This document shows positions 8,101-13,390 of a stretch of DNA of 18,911 nucleotides, one piece after another; position 1 is the first letter of the stretch, and each line of letters begins with the position of its first letter. Made by a program: the position numbers and the translations under genes. Source of the DNA: Baffinella frigidus (lineage: Eukaryota > Cryptophyceae > Cryptomonadales > Baffinellaceae); the NCBI GenBank assembly GCA_026770585.1, contig MU646726.1, positions 1-18,911 of the forward strand, given 5' to 3'. Below the pieces are notes generated by a model. It saw only the letters and a program-made list of their open reading frames with translations. It was not told where the DNA came from and ran no database searches.

Positions 8101-11100
8101 CTTCCAGGGGAATCTCATCTCGAAACATAACAGAATCTGTTAATGAATACACTCATCTAAGCCTTGGTTGTATGCCTAAAATAGTGTATCCACCCTTATC
8201 TTCGGCGTTGGAAGCCTTTAGATACACAACAGATTCTGGTATGTTCCGAGATTAAATCGCGAACCAGCCTGCCCACGCGCCATGAGCCTCTGCTCCACGC
8301 GAGGGAATCTCTCGCCGTGCCAGAAAGCATCCCCACGATGAGGTCGTAGCTCTTGGCGGGGGTATGGGTTCAGAGTGTAGGGTTCGGGTTTCGGGTTGAG
8401 TGTTGAGTGTTCAGGGTTTACACACATGGGAACATCTTTTTGGGGTTGAGGGCTGAGGGTTTAGGGTTTGGGGTTTTGGGTTTAAGGTTTAGGGTTTAGG
8501 GTTTAGAGTGTAGGGTTTAGGGTTTAGGGTTTAGGGTTTAGAGTTCAGGGTTTAGGGTTTAGGGTTTAGGGTTTATGGTTTAGGGTTTAGGGTTTAGGGT
8601 TGAGACCGTCCCAGAGAGCATGCCCACGAACAGGTTTTATCTCTTCGGGTTTAGGGTTTAGAGTGTGCACGCGATGGAATCTCTAGGGTCTGGGGAAGGA
8701 GAATCTCGCACCGTCCCAGAGAGCATGCCCACGAACAGGTCGTAGCTCTTGACGGGGGTGCAGTTTCAAAGTTTAGGGTTCAGGTTTAGGGTTGAGGATT
8801 TAGTATTCAGGGATTACACACATGGGAAGATCCCTTGAGGGTTTGGGGGTCAGGGTTTAGGGTTTAGGGTTGAGACCGTTCCAGAGAGCATGCCCACGAA
8901 CAGGTCGTAGCTCTTGGCGGGAGTGCTCCCCGCGGCGGCCAGCACCTTGAGGGTTTAGGGTTTGGGGTTTGGGGTTTAGGGTTTGGTTTTTGGGGCTTGG
9001 GGCTTGGGGTTTGAGGTTTGGGGTTTAGGGTTTAGGGTTTGGGGTTTGGGGTTTGGGGTTTAGGGTTTGGGGTTTGAGGTTTGGGGTTTGGGGTTTAGGG
9101 TTTGGGGTTTGGGGTGTGGGTTTTGGGGTGGAGGGTTCAGGGTTTAGTGTTCACCATCGGGTAGGAGCCCTCCATGAGGTACTGCTCGAGCTTGATCGGG
9201 AACTTGATGAACGCGTTCGTCTCCCACAGATCCAACTGCAACGCGCGTGCATCGTCAGACAGGGTGCATAGGCAGTGAGGATGTGTTGAGCAGCTGTGCG
9301 CCTCTTGCGTCTCCCACGGATCCACCTGTGACGCGCGTTGAGGGTTTAGGGTTTGGGGGGTGGGCAAGTGTCGTCGGATGCTCGTGAATCGGCAGAGAGA
9401 TGGTGAGACAGCGCGCTGCAGTAGACGTCAGCACTAGCGTTCGTCTCCCACAGATCCAACTGCCGCGTTTGGGGTTTAGAGTTTAGGGTTTAAGGTTGAG
9501 GGGTTAGGGTTGAGGGTGTGTGGTGTGGCGGTGAAGGTTGAAGATTTAGGGTTTAGGGTTCAGGGGTAAGAGTTAAGGGTTTAGGGTGTAGGGTTGAGGG
9601 TTTTGGGTTCAGGGTTTAGGGTTTAGAGTGAAGGGTTTAGGGTTTAGGGTTTAGGGTTTAGGGTTTAGGGTTTAGGGTTTAAGATGTAGGGTGCAGGCCG
9701 CACGCGTGCATGCGTCGTCAGATGCGCATATGCGTAGAATCGTCAGATGCGCATATGCGTAGGGCCCACTCGGGTACAATAAACGCGCCTAGGACCCCAG
9801 AACCAGCGCACCAAAATCTTGGTGGGAAAACACTCTTCCATTTCAGGGGAAGTAGCGTATGGTGTTGGACTACGGTAGGTCCCAGGGCTCCTGGGGCCGC
9901 GTCGCTCAGAATATGCCCATCCGTTGACGCCGGCATCTACATTCCCCGGAGGATCGGAGCCAGCAACGCCAGAAGGAAGTTTGTTGCACGCTTCAACAAC
10001 CGAGGTCAGGGCCATGGAAGGGCCCGCTCGGGTACGATAAGCGTGCCTCACACACCAGATTCACGGAATTAGAACCTCAGCCGGAAAACTTTCTCGATTT
10101 CTGGGCAAGTAGCGTATGGTGTTGGGACTACGGTAGGTCCCAGGGCTCCTACGAGGGATGAGCTCAAGCTCCGTGTGGAACTCACTGCGTGGAGAGACGA
10201 GAGCGGTTTTCGGTCGTAAGGTTGGCAAGACAGTCTTTTCTAAGCAAGCGTCGGGAAGCTTACAGGGATGAGCTCGAGCTCCGTGTGGAACTCAGCGATC
10301 TTGCTCTGGGCGAGCATGCACAGGAGGTTGAGCCCTTGCAGCTGGTGCTGGTTCTCCGAGGCTTTCAGCACTGAGGAATAGTCCGCGTAGCAGCTCTTCA
10401 CCAGCGCGTAGTGCCGCTCGAACCTGGAACGTGGTAGCGGGTTACTACTAGATTCACGCATTCACCAGTGCTGGTAGTGCCGCTCAAACCTTCCCGCGGA
10501 GGCTCAGTGGCTCAGGTGTAACATAGCATCAAAGCCAGCGCCCGCGGAACCTCGCTCACTGACGTGGGTATAACATACCACCAACCCTCACGGCTTGGGC
10601 AAATCGACGATTTTCGATTCGGGATTTCAAGGGGGTTGAAGTCGGAATCCGACTTCAACGGCTCCAATTCCCCTTGAAATCGGGAAATCGAAAATCGTCG
10701 CTTTGCCCAAGCCGTGAGGGTTGGTGATAGCATAGAACCCAGAGCCCGCGCAGCCTCGTCCAGTGACTGAGTCGTCCTGGCCTCCGCCCCTCAAGCTCCC
10801 ACGCCAGAGGGCTGAAGGGAAACCGACGGCTTATCCACGCCAGATCTGTCGCCGTTGACTTTAGGTTTCAGGGCATTTCCCCTGAATGATGTCAAAAGTG
10901 GATGGTTCGAGCGCTCTGGCGTGGTCAGTTCGCCTTGGCCAAGGAACTTCACTCGGTCGGCGTGACCCCCGTTCCGTCTAGCAACAGACAGAGAGAGAAC
11001 TAGATGGGGCAGGAGTAGTGACACCGTGAGAAGAAGAAACCCGTTTCAAGCGGGATGCGGTTTCAGAATATGCCCATCCGTTGACGCCGGCATCCACATT

Positions 11101-12768
11101 CCCCGGAGGATCGGAGCCAGCAACGCCAGAAGGAAGTTGTTGCACGCTTCAACAACCGAGGTCAGGGCCATGGAAGGGCCCGCTCGGGTACGATAAGCGT
11201 GCCTCGCACACCAGATCCACAGCACTAGAATCTCAGTCGGAAAACTTTCTCGATCTCAGGGGAAGTGGCGTATGGTGTTGGGACTACGGTAGGTCCCAGG
11301 GCCCCTACGACCGCGTCGCTCATAATATACCCATCCGTTGACGCCGGCATCCACATTCCCCGGAGGATCGGAGCCAGCAACGCCAGAAGGAAGTTTGTTG
11401 CACGCTTCAACAACCGAGGTCAGGGCCATGGAAAGGCCCGCCCGGGTACGATAAACGTGCCTCTGAACCCAGAGCTCCCTCAGCAGAATCTGTCAGCGGG
11501 CAATCACATTTTGGAGGGCTGGTTGTGAGGCTGGTGCACGATGTTCCCCCGTGCGACTTAAGACTCAACCGGGCAGGTTTTGTGGAGAGTCGAGAGTAAA
11601 CCGGGCAAGCTTTGAGAGAGAAGTTCTGTCTAGTCTGTGCCAAGAAGCTCTGGTTAGGGAATAGGTGCGGGAGTTCTAGCTCTGTCTCAGTCTATCTGGG
11701 CTCACCAATTTTGGTGATCCCGGGCTCTGTCCCGCTCCAAAGTTGACGGATTTGTACCGCAAACCCAGCATGTCAACTTGAGAAAAGTCGGGTCAACCCG
11801 AGTGAGGCAGAGCTGGGAGTTTGGGATGCACACCCTGGGATCATCATATCCTCTTCCGCCACGCTGAGCAGAAAAAAAAGATCGCACGAAATTCTCTTAG
11901 TCTTTGCCAAGAGAAGCTCTGGTTAGGGAATCGTTGGATGCACACCCAGGGATGTCCTCCTTCGCGACGCTGAGCAGGCACCCGAGCTCGTACGCTTCCC
12001 GCGCGGCGAGCAGCTCCTGCCAGTGTGCGATCAGGTTAAACACCCCTCCACCCGTCATGGCGACCTCGCAAGAAGTTCCGACACACATCCCGACACCCAC
12101 GGCACACACACAAAAGAAGATGTTCGCGGGCAAGACTGGTGGAGCAGCTCCTCCAACAGTCAGTCACGTCGCCGCATCCGTCAGTCGCCGAGAGTTACCG
12201 AGCAGCACGCGCCGCCACGCCGCTCCGCGCGCGTGTGTGGTTGCGTGTGCTCCGGCGGTGCGTGTGTCGCTGCTGATTCTTGGCTGGAAGGCTGGTGTGT
12301 AGGATAGGGAGCGAGACGCGAACCTGAGGGTCCGACTCTTGCGCCGTCTTTGTCCCCGGCATCGACTTGAAAGACAGCATCGCGATCTGCGAATGAAAAA
12401 TCCAGCTCAGCGCCCCAGCTCCAGCCTGCAGGCCAACCCTGCGCCAGCAGCGCGCTCGAACCAGGCTCGAAATCCGCCAGACGCGATTTGAACAATCCTC
12501 TCGCCACCCCCACAAACTGTACCCCCACCCGGTGCCTGTCCCACCCCAACCCTATCGGTGACCACACGCCATGCACGCGAACTGGTTCGTCCATGGGTCT
12601 GCCAACACACGAACACAGCACGCCCCGATCCCGCCATCCTCCCGTTGCCCGGCCGAGCGATCCCACCTTCAGCTCAGCGAGAGTCTTGCTGGCCGCGGCC
12701 GTGTCCGGCTTCGGCGTCTTGGCCATGGCCGTGCGCAGCGCGGTGAGGAGGGGTGCTACTGCCGCCAT
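1865..12768 (-). CDS. RPN12: 26S proteasome regulatory particle lid subunit RPN12 (PSMD8), complete ten-exon gene
   Basis: RPN12 is a non-ATPase subunit of the 19S regulatory particle lid. In yeast it is the last subunit to join, and its C-terminal helix couples lid completion to lid-base joining. Ten exons splice to 804 bases: 267 residues plus TAG. Exons in transcript order are 12667-12768, 12324-12386, 11946-12016, 10264-10423, 9155-9235, 8877-8945, 7028-7104, 5507-5582, 3494-3532 and 1865-1930. Family signatures, recalled from known plant and human proteins, include AREAYELG, DIPGFER, GLNLL, AEFHTELE, KLEQYLMEGSY, ESLPMGEALKLL and the C-terminus LSYAKELERIV. The length equals the plant protein as I remember it. 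Codons end almost always in G or C. No frameshift or internal stop is seen. The start at 12768 has a strong context (ACGATGG); an in-frame upstream ATG at 12849 is the alternative. Confidence 0.95.
1958..2160. repeat. (GA)n microsatellite tract, interrupted
   Basis: About 200 bp of GAGAGA with GGGA, GCGA and GACC interruptions. Read on the sense (minus) strand of RPN12 it is a CT tract ending about 25 nt before the exon 10 acceptor, so it lies where a polypyrimidine tract is expected. Reading frames across it are low-complexity artefacts. Confidence 0.95.
2236..2355. mobile_element. Fold-back element, family A, copy 5 (120 bp)
   Basis: The left end is ACAGGGCTACCTCGCTCATA (one change from consensus) and the right end TTCTTAAGAGCGAGGTACCC (one change). 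The core has CCTAGGCATAGGCCTACTGT. It lies in RPN12 intron 9. Confidence 0.85.
2380..2650 (+). repeat. ~255-bp dispersed repeat R255, copy in intron 9
   Basis: It begins near GGACTACGGTAGGTCCCAGG. It contains the family core CCGTTGACGCCGGCATCCAC, the CCGGAGGATCGGAGCCAGCA block and GGGTACGATAAACGTGCC, and ends near CTCGATCTCAGGG. The same order recurs in four other introns or intron parts of RPN12. Minus-strand frames are open in several copies (motif NNFLLALLAPILRGMW), but the frame is not uniquely preserved, so I do not call a gene. Confidence 0.8.
2730..3040 (+). repeat. Tandem array of three 102-bp family-B units
   Basis: The units start at 2730, 2832 and 2934 (ATACTCCTTAAGTGGCG; the third has CTCAAG). 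The first two are nearly identical and contain CCCTACCGTAGGGCCCTAGG and the small hairpin CGGGCGATTATTCGCCCG. The third diverges in its second half (GTAGGGGGTCCTTTAAGACC) and closes with CGCCACTCAAGGGATAC, the inverted partner of the left end. Confidence 0.85.
3075..3290 (+). repeat. Minisatellite of ~25-30 bp units with C-runs
   Basis: About seven degenerate units of the form GTAACATTCTAGGCCCCCCC plus AACCGG. A G-rich inverse copy lies at 4735-4800. No coding character. Confidence 0.75.
3340..3480 (+). repeat. GGTTCC/GGGTTTC simple repeat
   Basis: Many short units of GGTTCC, GGGTTTC and GTTCGG in degenerate tandem. On the sense strand of RPN12 this lies immediately after the exon 9 donor. 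The long minus-strand frame through it is the repeat read as PETRNQ-type residues. Confidence 0.8.
3494..3532 (-). CDS. RPN12: RPN12 exon 9 (residues 234-246), GC donor
   Basis: A 39-bp micro-exon encoding VVRFKKEKTNDLE between acceptor CCTGCAG and donor GAG|GCAAGT. The GC donor otherwise matches the strong consensus. Both neighbouring junctions are phase 0. The peptide fills the place of the short, poorly conserved segment before the C-terminal helix in known RPN12 proteins. Confidence 0.85.
3663..3704. repeat. Short perfect hairpin
   Basis: TGATCACGTTTCC pairs with GGAAACGTGATCA across a 16-base spacer containing CCCCGGG. It lies in RPN12 intron 8. It could be a minimal fold-back element; no target duplication was identified. 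Confidence 0.7.
3705..4277. other. Intron 8 sequence without recognised features
   Basis: I see no exon, element with clear ends or tandem repeat. A phrase near 3712 (CTTTTGGCGTGTTTCC) recurs in variant form near 14775 and 15514, so part is probably old dispersed repeat. Confidence 0.4.
4278..4427. mobile_element. Fold-back element, family E, copy 1 (150 bp)
   Basis: Arms start CCACCGACCCTCACGGCTTG and end GTGAGGGTTGGTGG. The arms extend inwards through TTTCGATTCGGGATTTCAAG and its inverse, to a central palindrome GTCGGAATCCGAC. A closely similar copy lies at 10579-10726. No coding content. Confidence 0.85.
4514..4663. mobile_element. Fold-back element, family C (150 bp, ~60-bp arms)
   Basis: TAACGGCCTGAAAATGGGGT at the left end is mirrored by CCCCATTTTCAGGCCGTTA at the right. 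The arms continue through TTAGGCCTACGGCATTGCCT and CCTACCGTAGGCC with few mismatches, around a short loop with TTTTTGG. Relatives lie at 13996-14107 and 15183-15270 (partial). Confidence 0.9.
4735..4800 (-). repeat. Inverse copy of the 3075-3290 minisatellite
   Basis: Contains GGGGGCCTGGAATGTTACCG and GGGCCTAGAATGTTACATTC, the reverse complement of units at 3075-3290. With those it makes a ~1.5-kb widely spaced inverted repeat inside intron 8. Confidence 0.75.
4930..5045 (+). mobile_element. Dispersed element, family D, plus orientation
   Basis: TTTCCGTTACCTTATCCGTA through CCTACCGTAGGGTCGTAGG and TTATCGCTTAGGGGTTATTC to CCGCTGTGTGG. The reverse-complement copy is at 14378-14492. The two copies fix the element's extent at about 115 bp. 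The interior shares the CCTACCGTAGG core with families A-C. Confidence 0.75.
5288..5350 (-). repeat. Dispersed repeat F, minus orientation
   Basis: CCCACAAATTGGCCACTTTT followed by GGAGAAAAATCGATTTG and, further on, AAATGACTTTTGGC is the reverse complement of 16065-16122. The two are in opposite orientation in two different genes, so this is a dispersed rather than tandem repeat. Confidence 0.65.
5507..5582 (-). CDS. RPN12: RPN12 exon 8 (residues 209-233)
   Basis: Encodes IKTAGELADYAAMREREWDV plus DVKAQ, bounded by acceptor CTCGCAG and donor CAG|GTTGCG. The first base completes a serine codon with the last two bases of exon 7. Known plant RPN12 has a comparable ELSEYV...EW segment here. On the sense strand the acceptor is preceded by a run of mostly C (5589-5611), serving as pyrimidine tract. 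Confidence 0.93.
5697..5722 (-). repeat. RPN12 exon 8 echo (5' part)
   Basis: GGCAAGTCCCCGGCCGGCTT followed by GATGCTG is a near copy of the first part of exon 8 and its acceptor (AGCAG|CATCAAG on the sense strand). A poly-C stretch precedes it on the sense strand, just as for the real exon. It lies 115-140 bp upstream in the transcript. Confidence 0.75.
5825..5860. mobile_element. Family A remnant (right arm only)
   Basis: A G-run followed by TTCTTATGAGCAAGGTACCC matches the right end of family A. No left arm is visible. Confidence 0.7.
5972..6535 (+). repeat. R255 repeat cluster in intron 7 (partial unit, leader, two units)
   Basis: A partial unit (5972-6030) ends at CCGTTGACGCC. An 80-90-bp leader (ACAGACAGAGAGAGAACTAG... 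GCGGTTTCAGAATATG) follows, then a full unit (about 6113-6365) and a second, shorter unit (about 6366-6535). The same leader precedes the cluster at 10984-11465, so leader plus head-to-tail dimer is the mobile or copied unit. Confidence 0.8.
6667..6760 (+). repeat. ~22-bp minisatellite (GGACAGACAGGCCCGCCTC)
   Basis: Three to four imperfect units of GGCCCGCCTCGGGACAGACA. It directly abuts an exon 8 echo at 6762-6785. Confidence 0.75.
6762..6785 (-). repeat. RPN12 exon 8 echo, distant (5' part)
   Basis: ACTCCCCGGCCGTCTTG followed by CTGCTG matches the first 17 or so bases of exon 8 plus its acceptor region. It is 1.2 kb upstream of exon 8 in the transcript, on the predicted (5') side. Confidence 0.65.
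6841..6880 (-). repeat. RPN12 exon 7 echo (3' part with donor)
   Basis: On the sense strand it reads GAGTCGCTGCCCATGGGGCA then GGCGCTCAAGCTCCTCAG|GTTATT, i.e. ESLPMGQALKLL followed by an intact GT. It differs from exon 7 by one residue (E to Q). It lies downstream of exon 7 in the transcript and keeps the donor side, as the polarity rule predicts. Confidence 0.85.
7028..7104 (-). CDS. RPN12: RPN12 exon 7 (residues 183-207)
   Basis: Acceptor AAAACAG then GTG CGG GAC; donor CTCAG|GTTGTT. It encodes VRDAIAESSEAAYESLPMGE followed by ALKLL, corresponding to the VRDEIAG...AY segment of known RPN12. It ends in phase 2, its AG completed by the first C of exon 8. Confidence 0.95.
7118..7230 (+). repeat. 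Three ~39-bp units containing TTTAGGG
   Basis: Units of GTTTAGGGTTCAGGGCCCCC then GCACTTAGGATCCCT. They begin immediately upstream (transcript sense) of the exon 7 acceptor, giving CCCTAAACC about 15-20 nt before it. Confidence 0.85.
7231..7599. other. Intron 6 sequence without recognised features
   Basis: No exon or repeat with defined ends is apparent. Composition is more AT-rich than the surroundings, especially 7370-7540. Confidence 0.4.
7600..8055 (+). repeat. R255 repeat cluster in intron 6 (two units)
   Basis: A partial leader (GAAACCCGCTTGAAACATGG, GCGGTTTCA) precedes one unit (about 7650-7905) and a second shorter unit (about 7906-8055). The arrangement is the same as in introns 7 and 3. 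The second unit again stops near GTACGATAAGCGTGCCTC. Confidence 0.8.
8313..8363 (-). repeat. RPN12 exon 6 echo, outermost (3' part)
   Basis: On the sense strand ACCCCCGCCAAGAGCTACGA leads to a CTCATCGTGGGGATG variant and ends GGCACG|GCGAGA: the donor GT is lost. It lies on the 3' side of exon 6. Confidence 0.8.
8607..8641 (-). repeat. RPN12 exon 6 echo (3' part)
   Basis: CCGTCCCAGAGAGCATGCCC then ACGAACAGG on the plus strand is the 3' end of exon 6. The donor side is CTCAACCCTAAACCC, as in the functional exon. Confidence 0.8.
8711..8760 (-). repeat. RPN12 exon 6 echo, nearest (3' part)
   Basis: The sense strand encodes TPVKSYDLFVGMLSGT followed by GTGCGA, an intact GT. It differs from exon 6 by only a few bases. 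The first seven or so codons of exon 6 (VLAAAGS) are absent. Confidence 0.85.
8877..8945 (-). CDS. RPN12: RPN12 exon 6 (residues 160-182)
   Basis: Encodes VLAAAGSTPAKSYDLFVGML then SGT. The acceptor is CCCTCAAG, embedded in telomere-like repeats; the donor is ACG|GTCTCA, again running straight into CCCTAAACCC. Human PSMD8 has a comparable IPAESY...F segment here. This is the only one of four related segments with the full 5' part. Confidence 0.93.
8946..9154 (+). repeat. Intron 5, almost wholly telomere-like repeat
   Basis: The 209-bp intron between exons 5 and 6 consists nearly entirely of GGTTTAGGG / GGTTTGGGG units on the plus strand (CCCTAAACCC / CCCCAAACC in the transcript). Donor GTGAACACTAAACCC and acceptor CCCTAAACCCTCAAG both merge into the repeat. 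Confidence 0.93.
9155..9235 (-). CDS. RPN12: RPN12 exon 5 (residues 133-159)
   Basis: Acceptor GTTGCAG, donor ATG|GTGAAC. It encodes LDLWETNAFIKFPIK then LEQYLMEGSYPM. The LEQYLMEGSY block is one of the most conserved stretches of RPN12/PSMD8. Phase 0 at both ends. Confidence 0.96.
9307..9340 (-). repeat. RPN12 exon 5 echo (5' part)
   Basis: GCGTCTCCCACGGATCCACC then TGTGACGCGCGTT resembles the first ~18 bases of exon 5 plus the preceding intron (ACGCGCGTTGCAG). The acceptor AG is altered (TCACAG|GTGG). It lies on the 5' side of exon 5. Confidence 0.75.
9437..9470 (-). repeat. RPN12 exon 5 echo, outer (5' part)
   Basis: CGTTCGTCTCCCACAGATCC then AACTGCCGCG matches the first ~23 bases of exon 5 with an intact CAG before them (GGCAG|TTGGATC on the sense strand). 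Intron sequence further out is telomere-like. Confidence 0.75.
9471..9700 (+). repeat. Telomere-like TTTAGGG array in intron 4
   Basis: Degenerate at first (GGTTGAGG, GTGTGTGG), then a clean run of TTTAGGG around 9630-9680. It is followed by a duplicated GCGTCAGATGCGCATATGCG-type phrase (9709-9760). Confidence 0.9.
9758..10150 (+). repeat. R255 repeat copies in intron 4
   Basis: A diverged partial unit (9758-9870: GGGTACAATAAACGCGCC, GGGGAAGTAGCGTATGG) is followed by a full unit (about 9870-10150) ending CGGTAGGTCCCAGGGCTCCT, directly next to an exon 4 echo. Same orientation as all other copies. Confidence 0.8.
10154..10184 (-). repeat. RPN12 exon 4 echo (3' part)
   Basis: AGGGATGAGCTCAAGCTCCG then TGTGGAACTCA duplicates the exon 4 3' end (10264-10294) with one change. 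The donor GT is lost at the junction with the R255 repeat. It lies downstream of exon 4 in the transcript. Confidence 0.85.
10264..10423 (-). CDS. RPN12: RPN12 exon 4 (residues 80-132)
   Basis: The largest exon. Acceptor TTCCAG, donor CCT|GTAAGC. It begins with the last base of a glycine codon, then FERHYALVKSCYADYSSVL, later QLQGLNLLCMLAQSKIAEFH and TELELIP. The FER start, GLNLL and AEFHTELE are diagnostic for RPN12/PSMD8. It lies in the helical-repeat part of the PCI-like fold. Confidence 0.97.
10464..10491 (-). repeat. RPN12 exon 4 echo (5' part)
   Basis: CCAGTGCTGGTAGTGCCGCT then CAAACCTT resembles the exon 4 5' end including the acceptor region (AAG|GTTTGAGCGGCACTAC on the sense strand). 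It lies 5' of exon 4 in the transcript. Confidence 0.7.
10516..10768. repeat. Direct repeat flanking a family-E element
   Basis: ACATAGCATCAAAGCCAGCG and CCCGCGGAACCTCG (10518-10556) recur as CATAGAACCCAGAGCCCGCG and CAGCCTCG (10730-10758). Between them is the fold-back element at 10579-10726. The long flanking repeat may be a local duplication into which the element inserted. Confidence 0.6.
10579..10726. mobile_element. Fold-back element, family E, copy 2 (148 bp)
   Basis: CACCAACCCTCACGGCTTGG at the left, CCAAGCCGTGAGGGTTGGTG at the right. The arms are nearly perfect, centred on GAAGTCGGAATCCGACTTC. It is closely similar to 4278-4427. ATA lies on both sides (ACATAC and GATAGC), a possible 3-bp target duplication. 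Confidence 0.88.
10984..11465 (+). repeat. R255 repeat cluster in intron 3 (leader and two units)
   Basis: Leader ACAGACAGAGAGAGAACTAG (10984) through GCGGGATGCGGTTTCAGAAT, then a full unit (about 11068-11325) and a shorter second unit (about 11326-11465). It is nearly identical to the cluster at 6031-6535, so the whole ~490-bp leader-dimer was copied as a block. Confidence 0.85.
11702..11780 (-). repeat. Dispersed repeat H, minus orientation
   Basis: CGGGCTCTGTCCCGCTCCAA then AGTTGACGGATTTGTACCGC and AAACCCAGCATGTCAACTT is the reverse complement of 15890-15975. The core AAGTTGAC...GTCAACTT is an inverted repeat of about 45 bp. It lies in RPN12 intron 3. Confidence 0.8.
11823..11871 (-). repeat. 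RPN12 exon 3 echo (3' part with donor)
   Basis: GGGATGCACACCCTGGGATC then ATC and, after a small divergence, CGCCACGCTGAGCAG aligns with 11936-11976, the 3' end of exon 3 and its donor. The GTGTGCATCC donor side is intact. Neighbouring intron (GCCAAGAGAAGCTCTGGTTA, about 11906) also recurs near 11640. Confidence 0.8.
11946..12016 (-). CDS. RPN12: RPN12 exon 3 (residues 56-78)
   Basis: Acceptor ACTGGCAG, donor GG|GTGTGC. It encodes ELLAAREAYELGCLLSVAKE then DIP, with GG completing a glycine codon in exon 4. Known homologues have a comparable AR(D/E)-x-E...K-x-DIP segment before FER. The junction gives DIPGFER against human DIPxFER. Confidence 0.95.
12324..12386 (-). CDS. RPN12: RPN12 exon 2 (residues 35-55)
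   Basis: Acceptor TTCGCAG, donor CAG|GTTCGC. It encodes IAMLSFKSMPGTKTAQ then ESDPQ, in the place of the LK..L....LP segment of homologues. Phase 0 on both sides. No echo copies are evident around this exon. Confidence 0.88.
12667..12768 (-). CDS. RPN12: RPN12 exon 1 (residues 1-34)
   Basis: Begins ATGGCGGCAGTAGC after ACG (good eukaryotic context) and ends AAG|GTGGGA. It encodes MAAVAPLLTALRTAMAKTPK and then PDTAAASKTLAELK. An amphipathic N-terminal helix is expected here in the family; similarity is weaker than for later exons. The frame stays open upstream to an ATG at 12849, so an N-terminal extension of 27 residues is possible. Confidence 0.82.
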
Positions 12769-13150
12769 CGTTGCCTGAATCCGCTCGTCTCGGTCTGATC
12801 CCGTCCTGCCCGCCTCGGACACCTTGCGCTCAGAATCCAAGGGCTCCAAGGTCAGAGAATTTGAACAGAATCAATTTGAATTTCGTTCCCTTTTACTTTA
12901 CAAAATTTAGGTAAAGCAACTCGATTTGCCAAAAGGTTCACTTACGATCAAAAGTTTACTTAAGGTAAAATGTCCTTTTCTGCTGAAGGATCGACCGTTC
13001 CGCGCGCGCTGCAACAACCTCTCGGACCCTGCTCCGAGGGAGGGTGCCCCCTCGCGTCTCTCTTGGCACCGGAGCACGGCCGGTCTGGGGCGTTGTGCAG
13101 GCATCGCGTGTGGTGAAGGTGTGCGGGACGCGGAGCTCCGCGGTTTCAGG
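12769..13150. promoter_or_regulatory. Divergent (bidirectional) promoter region
   Basis: 382 bp separate the inferred RPN12 ATG (minus) and the gene 2 ATG (plus). Part of the interval (about 12850-12985) is AT-rich in an otherwise GC-rich neighbourhood, with TTTACTTTACAAAATTTAGG and a TTACTTAAGGTAAA palindromic phrase. The rest presumably forms the two 5' leaders. No TATA box or proteasome-type element can be named with confidence. Confidence 0.5.
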
Positions 13151-13390
13151 ATGGTGGAGGGTGACGCGAAATCCGTGGTGACGGGGCGGGCGAGTGTACA
13201 TGAATGCGGGGCGAGCGGCCGAGCAGCCAGGCTGGGACTGCACCTGGCCCTCGCGCTGCTCGTCGTCTCGGTGTGCCAGCCCGCAGCGGCGGTGCCTGTT
13301 GCCGGAAAGGGCCGAGCAGAGAAGGACGGCGGATTTTGGCAGCGTCCCATCCCGGTGAACATATCGGTGTCGCCTGTCGTGTTTGTGCCG
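13151..13390 (+). CDS. Gene 2 exon 1 (residues 1-80), signal peptide
   Basis: Starts ATGGTGGAGGG and ends GTGCCG|GTGAGC. It contains the hydrophobic signal or anchor segment and then GFWQRPIPVNISVSPVVFVP. The frame is open upstream to about 12926 but has no earlier ATG, so 13151 is the likely start. Phase 0 end. Confidence 0.78.

Larger units (their letters stand above)
8370..8875 (+). repeat. Telomere-like TTTAGGG sequence in intron 6
   Basis: Long runs of TTTAGGG with variants GTTCAGGG, GTTGAGG and GTTTGGGG, broken by exon 6 echoes at 8607-8641 and 8711-8760. The best tandem stretch is 8455-8605. It is an internal array, not a chromosome end, because coding exons of one gene continue on both sides. 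Confidence 0.9.

Noticed and set aside
8440-8620. A chromosome end (true telomere)
   Set aside because: RPN12 exons continue in order on both sides and the repeats are degenerate and interrupted, so these are internal arrays.
10189-10374. Plus-strand 61-residue frame
   Set aside because: It is the antisense of RPN12 exon 4.
12181-12849. A continuous 222-residue minus-strand frame
   Set aside because: Only its first part (12667-12768, perhaps from 12849) is coding. After the exon 1 donor it runs through intron 1 and crosses exon 2 in the wrong frame; the spliced RPN12 model explains the conserved residues better.
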